A stretch of 27,329 nucleotides of DNA from Oscillospiraceae bacterium (lineage in GTDB: Bacteria; Bacillota; Clostridia; Oscillospirales; Oscillospiraceae): NCBI GenBank assembly GCA_016295615.1, contig JAEDKW010000008.1, positions 1 to 27,329 on the forward strand, in the 5' to 3' direction. Below, piece by piece: positions 22,898 to 27,329 of this stretch (position 1 is the stretch's first letter; each line of letters begins with the position of its first letter). The notes beneath the pieces are model-generated. The model saw only the letters and a list, made by a program, of their open reading frames with translations. It had not been told where the DNA came from and made no database searches. The position numbers and the translations under genes were made by a program.

Positions 22898-24268
22898 ATG
22901 AGCGAACAGAAGATCCCTTACAAAATCTATTTAAGCGAAGAAGAAATGCCGAAATATTGGTACAATGTTCGCGCAGACATGAAGAACAAGCCTGCGCCGC
23001 TGATCAATCCGGCAACGAAACAGCCGATGACGTTTGACGAGCTGCGTCATGTTTTCTGCGATGAGCTGGTGCGTCAGGAGCTGGACGAGACGACGGCATA
23101 TATTGAGATCCCGCAGGAGATCCGCGATTTTTACAAGATGTACCGTCCTTCTCCGCTGGTGCGTGCTTACTGTCTGGAGCAGAAGCTCGGGACCCCCGCC
23201 CACATTTACTATAAATTTGAGGGCAACAACACCTCCGGCAGCCACAAGCTCAACTCCGCCATTGCACAGGCATACTATGCCAAGCAGCAGGGACTCAAGG
23301 GCGTGACGACGGAAACGGGCGCCGGTCAGTGGGGCACGGCGCTTTCGATGGCGTGCGGCTATCTGGGGCTGGACTGCCGGGTGTATATGGTCAAGGTCAG
23401 CTATGAGCAGAAGCCTTTCCGCCGCGAGGTCATGCGGACCTACGGCGCGACGGTCACCCCGTCTCCGTCGGAGACGACGGCGGTGGGACGCAAGATCTTA
23501 TCCGAATTCCCCGGGACCGGAGGCAGTCTCGGCTGCGCGATCAGCGAAGCGGTCGAGGATGCGACGAACCGTGAGGGCTACCGTTATGTGCTCGGCAGCG
23601 TCCTCAATCAGGTGCTGCTGCACCAAAGTGTGATCGGACTTGAGACGAAGACCGCTTTGGATAAATACGGCGTCAAGCCGGACATCATCATCGGCTGTGC
23701 CGGCGGCGGCTCCAACCTGGGCGGACTGATCTCGCCGTTCATGGGGGAGAAGCTGCGCGGCGAGGCGGATTACCGGATCATCGCGGTCGAGCCGGCTTCC
23801 TGCCCGAGCTTTACGCGCGGCAGGTTCGCCTATGACTTCTGCGATACCGGCAAGGTGTGCCCGCTTGCCAAAATGTATACACTGGGAAGCGGCTTTATGC
23901 CCTCACCCATTCATGCCGGCGGTCTGCGCTTCCACGGCATGAGCCCCACGCTTTCCCAGCTCTATCACGACGGTCTGATGGAAGCGCGCGCCGTCAAGCA
24001 GACGGAGGTCTTCAAGGCGGCGGAGCAGTTTGCCCGCGTTGAGGGCATTCTGCCGGCGCCGGAATCCAGCCACGCGATCCGCGTCGCGATCGACGAGGCG
24101 ATCAAGTGCCGTGAAACCGGCGAGGCGAAGAACATCGTGTTCGGACTGACCGGTACGGGCTACTTCGACCTCTATGCCTACGAGAAGTTCAACGACGGAC
24201 AGATGGTGGACAGCGAGCTGACGGACGAAGAGATCGAAAAAGGCTTCGCCACGCTTCCCGAAGTGTAA
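22898..24268 (+). CDS. trpB: Tryptophan synthase beta chain, TrpB2 type
   Basis: This 456-residue PLP enzyme condenses indole and serine to tryptophan. It has NNTSGSHKLNS with the PLP lysine K117, ETGAGQWG (139-146) with the catalytic glutamate E139, and the PLP phosphate loop GCAGGGSN (266-273). The length and N-terminal extension mark the TrpB2 branch, which is longer than TrpB1 (about 400) and often occurs without trpA. No trpA is present here. TrpB2 is thought to use free indole or to work outside the classic alpha/beta complex. I chose ATG 22898 with AAGGAAGG upstream; the longer open frame covers the T-box terminator. Expression is controlled by the T-box directly before it. A terminator follows the gene, so it is monocistronic. 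Confidence 0.93.
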   Translation: MSEQKIPYKIYLSEEEMPKYWYNVRADMKNKPAPLINPATKQPMTFDELRHVFCDELVRQELDETTAYIEIPQEIRDFYKMYRPSPLVRAYCLEQKLGTPAHIYYKFEGNNTSGSHKLNSAIAQAYYAKQQGLKGVTTETGAGQWGTALSMACGYLGLDCRVYMVKVSYEQKPFRREVMRTYGATVTPSPSETTAVGRKILSEFPGTGGSLGCAISEAVEDATNREGYRYVLGSVLNQVLLHQSVIGLETKTALDKYGVKPDIIIGCAGGGSNLGGLISPFMGEKLRGEADYRIIAVEPASCPSFTRGRFAYDFCDTGKVCPLAKMYTLGSGFMPSPIHAGGLRFHGMSPTLSQLYHDGLMEARAVKQTEVFKAAEQFARVEGILPAPESSHAIRVAIDEAIKCRETGEAKNIVFGLTGTGYFDLYAYEKFNDGQMVDSELTDEEIEKGFATLPEV

Positions 24269-24302
24269 AAACCCGTACCGAACGGAGAAAGCGACCCACA
24301 AC

Positions 24303-24340
24303 AAAAAAACCGCTGACTTGACAAAGTCAGCGGTTTTTTT
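24303..24340. terminator. Bidirectional terminator between trpB and kbl
   Basis: A 17-base arm (24303-24319) pairs with 24324-24340 around a 4-base loop. The core ACCGCTGACTT is flanked by seven A on the left and seven T on the right, so it serves both convergent genes. Confidence 0.95.
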
Positions 24341-24370
24341 CAACGGTGTCAGCTTTTTGCCGGGATGCGA

Positions 24371-25558
24371 TCAGAGTCCCATTTCCTTTTTCACTTCGCC
24401 GAAGCACTTGACGGCAAAATCAAGGTCTTCCTTCGTGTGACCGGCGGAGATCTGCGTGCGCACGCGGTCGCGTCCCTTGGGCACAACGGGGTAGCAGAAG
24501 CCGACGACATACACGCCCTTTTCAAGCATGCGCCGCGCAAACTCGCCCGCGATCTTGGGATCGTACAGCATGACGGGCACGATCGGGTGCTCGCCGGGCA
24601 GCAGGTCAAAGCCGAGCTTTTCCATCTCCGCGCGGAAGTAGCGCGCGTTCTCATGCACCTTGTCGCGCAGGGCGGTGGACTCGGTGAGCATGTCGATCGT
24701 GGCGATCGTGGCCGCGCAGATGGCGGGAGCGAGGGAGTTGGAGAACAGGTACGGACGGCTGCGCTGGCGCAGGAGATCGACGATCTCGCGCTTCGCGGCG
24801 GTGTAGCCGCCGGAGGCGCCGCCCATGGCCTTGCCGAAGGTACCGGTGAGGATATCGACCCTGCCCATCACGCCGCAGAACTCCGGCGTGCCGCGGCCGT
24901 GCTCGCCCATAAAGCCGACCGCGTGGCTGTCGTCGACCATGACGAGCGCGTCATACTCCTCGGCAAGGTCGCAGATGCCCTTGAGATCGGCAATGTAGCC
25001 GTCCATGGAGAAAACGCCGTCGGTGGCAATGATGATTTTCCGGCAGCCCGCGGCGCGCGCGTCGGTAAGCTGCCTGCGCAGATCCTCCATATCGCTGTTT
25101 TTATAGCGGTAGCGGTGCGCTTTGCAAAGACGCACGCCGTCGATGATGCTCGCGTGGTTCAGCTCGTCGGAGATGACGGCGTCGTCCGCGCCGAGCAGCG
25201 TTTCAAAAAGACCGCCGTTGGCGTCGAAGCAGGAGGAGTAGAGGATGGCGTCCTCCATGCCGACGAAGCCGGCGATTTTGCGCTCGAGCTGCTTGTGGAT
25301 CTCCTGCGTGCCGCAGATAAAACGCACGGAGGAAAGCCCGAAGCCCCACTCGTCATAGCTCTTTTTCGCCGCGGCGATCAGACGCGGGTCGTCGGAAAGA
25401 CCGAGATAGTTGTTCGCGCACATGTTGACCACGGCTTTGGCTGCGGTCGTGTCGATGCGGGAGCGCTGGGGCGTGGTGATGATGCGCTCGTCCTTGTAGA
25501 TGCCGGCTTCGCGGATGGCGTCGAGCTCGGCGCGGTACTGCTCATAAGCTGTCTTCAT
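24371..25558 (-). CDS. kbl: Glycine C-acetyltransferase (2-amino-3-ketobutyrate CoA ligase)
   Basis: This 395-residue PLP enzyme of the alpha-oxoamine synthase family cleaves 2-amino-3-ketobutyrate with CoA into glycine and acetyl-CoA. It has LNHASIIDG (133-141), DDSHAVGF (209-216) and the PLP lysine K243 in GTFGKAMGG. Length equals that of E. coli Kbl (398). Start ATG 25558 has AAGGAGG upstream. It is the second gene after tdh, with a 12-base gap, so the two enzymes act in sequence on threonine. Related family members make aminolevulinate or 8-amino-7-oxononanoate, but the tdh neighbour makes Kbl the clear choice. Confidence 0.95.
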   Translation of the reverse strand: MKTAYEQYRAELDAIREAGIYKDERIITTPQRSRIDTTAAKAVVNMCANNYLGLSDDPRLIAAAKKSYDEWGFGLSSVRFICGTQEIHKQLERKIAGFVGMEDAILYSSCFDANGGLFETLLGADDAVISDELNHASIIDGVRLCKAHRYRYKNSDMEDLRRQLTDARAAGCRKIIIATDGVFSMDGYIADLKGICDLAEEYDALVMVDDSHAVGFMGEHGRGTPEFCGVMGRVDILTGTFGKAMGGASGGYTAAKREIVDLLRQRSRPYLFSNSLAPAICAATIATIDMLTESTALRDKVHENARYFRAEMEKLGFDLLPGEHPIVPVMLYDPKIAGEFARRMLEKGVYVVGFCYPVVPKGRDRVRTQISAGHTKEDLDFAVKCFGEVKKEMGL

Positions 25559-25570
25559 GATCGTTCCTCC

Positions 25571-26611
25571 TTATTGTTTCGTCCAGTCGAGAATGACCTT
25601 GCCGGATCTTCCGCTGTGCATGGCTTCAAAGCCCTTTTCAAATTCGGTGTAGTGGAAGCGGTGCGTGATGGCGGGGGAGAGGTCCAGACCGCCCTGCACC
25701 ATATAGCTCATCTGGTGCCAGTTATCCATCTTGCGGCCGTAGATGCCCTGAAGGGTCAGACCCTTGCCGATCACGTCGTTCATGTTGAGGCTGATGTTGG
25801 CGTTGCCGAGACCGAGGAGACTGATTTTGCCGCCGTTGCGCATGACGGAGATCATCTGGTTGAGAGCCGCCCCGCTGCCGGACATTTCAAAGCCGACGTC
25901 GAAGCCCTCGACAAGCCCCTGCGCGCGCATGGCTTCCTGCAGGTTTTCGCGCCCGGTGTTGATGGCGGCGTCCGCGCCCATTTTGCGGGCAAGCTCGAGA
26001 CGGTAGTCGTTGAGATCGGTGACGATGACGCGGCGTGCGCCGGCGTACTTGGCGATGGCGACGGCGAGAATGCCGACGGGACCTGCGCCGGTGATGAGGA
26101 CGTCCTCGCCCACAAGGTTGAACATCAGTGCGGTGTGCGTCGCATTGCCGACCGCGTCAAACATGGCGACGATATCCTCGTCAAGGTTGGGATCGATGAT
26201 GATCACGTTGGAAGCGGGAATGCAGACGTATTCTGCGAACGCGCCGTCGCGGTCCACGCCGACGGAGCTGGTGTTCTTGCACCACTGGATGTTGCCGGTG
26301 TGGCAGTTGCGGCAGTGACCGCAGGTGATGTGCCCCTCGCCGGAGACACGCTGACCGACATGGAGCCCCGTCACGCCGGCGCCAAGCTCGGCGATTTCGC
26401 CGACATACTCATGACCGATGACCATGGGCGGTTTGACATGCTGCGCGGACCATTCGTTCCAGTCATAGATATGAACGTCAGTGCCGCAAATCGCGGTTTT
26501 GTGTACTTTGATCAGCACCTCGCCGGGACCCGGAGCGGGGACGGGTACCTGACGAAGCTCCAGACCGGCAGCGGCAGCCGGCTTTACGATAGCGTCCATC
26601 ATACGCGCCAT
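25571..26611 (-). CDS. tdh: L-threonine 3-dehydrogenase
   Basis: This 346-residue zinc-dependent medium-chain dehydrogenase oxidises L-threonine to 2-amino-3-ketobutyrate with NAD. Visible features are the catalytic zinc site with C42 (CGTDVHIYDWNEW) and H67-E68 (GHEYVGE), four structural zinc cysteines C97, C100, C103 and C111, and the NAD motif GAGPVG (175-180). I chose ATG 26611 over the in-frame TTG at 26623 because GGAGG lies five bases before it. The pair tdh-kbl feeds threonine into glycine and acetyl-CoA, fitting an amino-acid-fermenting lifestyle. Confidence 0.95.
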   Translation of the reverse strand: MARMMDAIVKPAAAAGLELRQVPVPAPGPGEVLIKVHKTAICGTDVHIYDWNEWSAQHVKPPMVIGHEYVGEIAELGAGVTGLHVGQRVSGEGHITCGHCRNCHTGNIQWCKNTSSVGVDRDGAFAEYVCIPASNVIIIDPNLDEDIVAMFDAVGNATHTALMFNLVGEDVLITGAGPVGILAVAIAKYAGARRVIVTDLNDYRLELARKMGADAAINTGRENLQEAMRAQGLVEGFDVGFEMSGSGAALNQMISVMRNGGKISLLGLGNANISLNMNDVIGKGLTLQGIYGRKMDNWHQMSYMVQGGLDLSPAITHRFHYTEFEKGFEAMHSGRSGKVILDWTKQ

Positions 26612-26663
26612 AATGTCCTCCAATTAAATACAGATTATGCAATTTTGCTTATCCAGCATAGAC

Positions 26664-26692
26664 ATTTTATGGCAAGACCATGTTGTTGTCAA
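26664..26692 (-). promoter_or_regulatory. Promoter of the tdh-kbl operon
   Basis: On the minus strand TTGACA (26692-26687) and TAAAAT (26669-26664) are 17 bases apart. The 5' leader to the ATG is about 46 bases long. The rest of the gap between 26612 and 26746 holds nothing else I can name. Confidence 0.85.
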
Positions 26693-26746
26693 GCAGATTT
26701 GCGCGGAAACAGGCAGCACACAAACGATTTTTCTGCCGGAAACAGG

Positions 26747-26790
26747 AAAAAAGAAGCACGCCCGCCCCGTATTTTCGGAGCGGGCTGTGC
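26747..26790 (-). terminator. Terminator of the ABC transporter gene
   Basis: On the minus strand the stem pairs 26790-26776 with 26769-26756 (ten GC-rich pairs, a bulged A and four more pairs) around a 6-base loop, and a U-rich run follows at 26755-26747. It lies 29 bases after the stop codon. Confidence 0.85.
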
Positions 26791-26819
26791 GTTTTTCAAT
26801 ACCGTGCGGGGCGCTGCGG

Positions 26820-27329
26820 TCATTCCAGCTCAAATGCGCCGGTATAGAGCTGGTAATAGGTGCCCTTTTCCGCGATCAGCTTTTCGTGGCTGCCGCGCTC
26901 GATGATGCGTCCGTGGTCAAGCACCATAATGACGTCGGAGTTCATCACGGTGGAGAGCCGGTGCGCGATGACGAACACGGTGCGCCCCTCCATCAGCTTA
27001 TCCATGCCGCGCTGGACGATGGCTTCGGTGTGCGTATCGATGGAGGAGGTGGCCTCGTCAAGGATCATGACCGGAGGATCGGCGACCGCGGCGCGCGCAA
27101 TCGCGATGAGCTGGCGCTGACCCTGCGAGAGATTGGCGCCGTTGCCGGTCAGCTCGGTGCCGTAGCCCTGCGGCAGTCTTGTGATGAAGTCGTCCGCACC
27201 GGCAAGCTTTGCCGCCGCAATACACTCCTCGTCTGTCGCGTCGAGCTTGCCGTAGCGAATGTTGTCCATGACCGTGCCGGTAAAGAGGTTCGTCTCCTGC
27301 AGCACGATGCCGAGCGAGCGGCGCAGGTC
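26820..27329 (-). CDS. ABC exporter, C-terminal ATP-binding part (cut by the window end)
   Basis: Only about 169 C-terminal residues are visible. They include the Q-loop VLQETNLF, the ABC signature LSQGQRQ, Walker B VMILDEATSSID and the switch histidine in IAHRLS. This is the nucleotide-binding domain of an MsbA/LmrA-like multidrug or lipid exporter, in which a membrane domain would come first. The open frame continues past base 27329, so the start, the membrane domain and Walker A are outside the window. The GTG at 27305 is inside the domain and is not the true start. The substrate cannot be deduced. Confidence 0.93.
   Translation of the reverse strand, partial: DLRRSLGIVLQETNLFTGTVMDNIRYGKLDATDEECIAAAKLAGADDFITRLPQGYGTELTGNGANLSQGQRQLIAIARAAVADPPVMILDEATSSIDTHTEAIVQRGMDKLMEGRTVFVIAHRLSTVMNSDVIMVLDHGRIIERGSHEKLIAEKGTYYQLYTGAFELE

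Noticed and set aside
24365..26905. Long open frame of 846 codons on the plus strand
   Set aside because: It covers the antisense of kbl and tdh and crosses the tdh promoter and the next terminator; it is a coding shadow.

Overview
The window looks like a piece of chromosome from an anaerobic, moderately high-GC Firmicute of the class Clostridia (Oscillospiraceae-like gut fermenter). The reasons are two T-box riboswitches, strong AGGAGG ribosome sites, TTGACA/TATAAT-type promoters in AT-rich intergenic gaps, threonine/glycine, tryptophan and purine-type catabolic genes, and a CCA-encoding tRNA gene. The taxonomic call is inference; no ribosomal RNA gene is present. No CRISPR array, insertion sequence, phage gene or plasmid replication gene was seen.

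Region 1 (1-11,880) is a molybdenum-hydroxylase island. A fused [2Fe-2S]/molybdopterin hydroxylase (93-2783) is followed closely by a type I L-asparaginase. A convergent mocA-like gene encodes molybdenum cofactor cytidylyltransferase. A tight five-gene operon then runs xdhA-xdhC-xdhB-ygfM-xdhD (4706-11805). Three different molybdenum catalytic subunits therefore share 12 kb, with one separate [2Fe-2S] subunit and two FAD subunits. The XdhD subunit keeps an N-terminal ferredoxin-like domain that has lost all cluster cysteines. This gene set resembles the purine/uric-acid and putative selenium-dependent hydroxylase clusters of E. coli and gut Firmicutes.

Region 2 (11,829-17,803) is a mixed block. 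It holds a cytidylate-kinase-like protein whose promoter overlaps the terminator hairpin of the xdh operon, and a small membrane protein divergent from a D-aminoacylase-family amidohydrolase, the two sharing a symmetric back-to-back promoter. An ElaA-like acetyltransferase, a PlsC-family acyltransferase with a zinc-ribbon tail and a GltS-like symporter follow.

Region 3 (17,819-24,340) contains a DUF362/ferredoxin protein, tRNA-Pro(CGG), a neurotransmitter:sodium symporter, a DAACS symporter and a TrpB2-type tryptophan synthase beta chain. The symporter gene and the TrpB2 gene each sit behind a T-box leader with an apparent UGG (tryptophan) specifier. Together they read as a tryptophan-starvation regulon pairing uptake with indole-to-tryptophan synthesis.

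Region 4 (24,371-27,329) holds the minus-strand tdh-kbl operon (threonine to glycine plus acetyl-CoA) and the C-terminal part of an ABC exporter cut by the window end.
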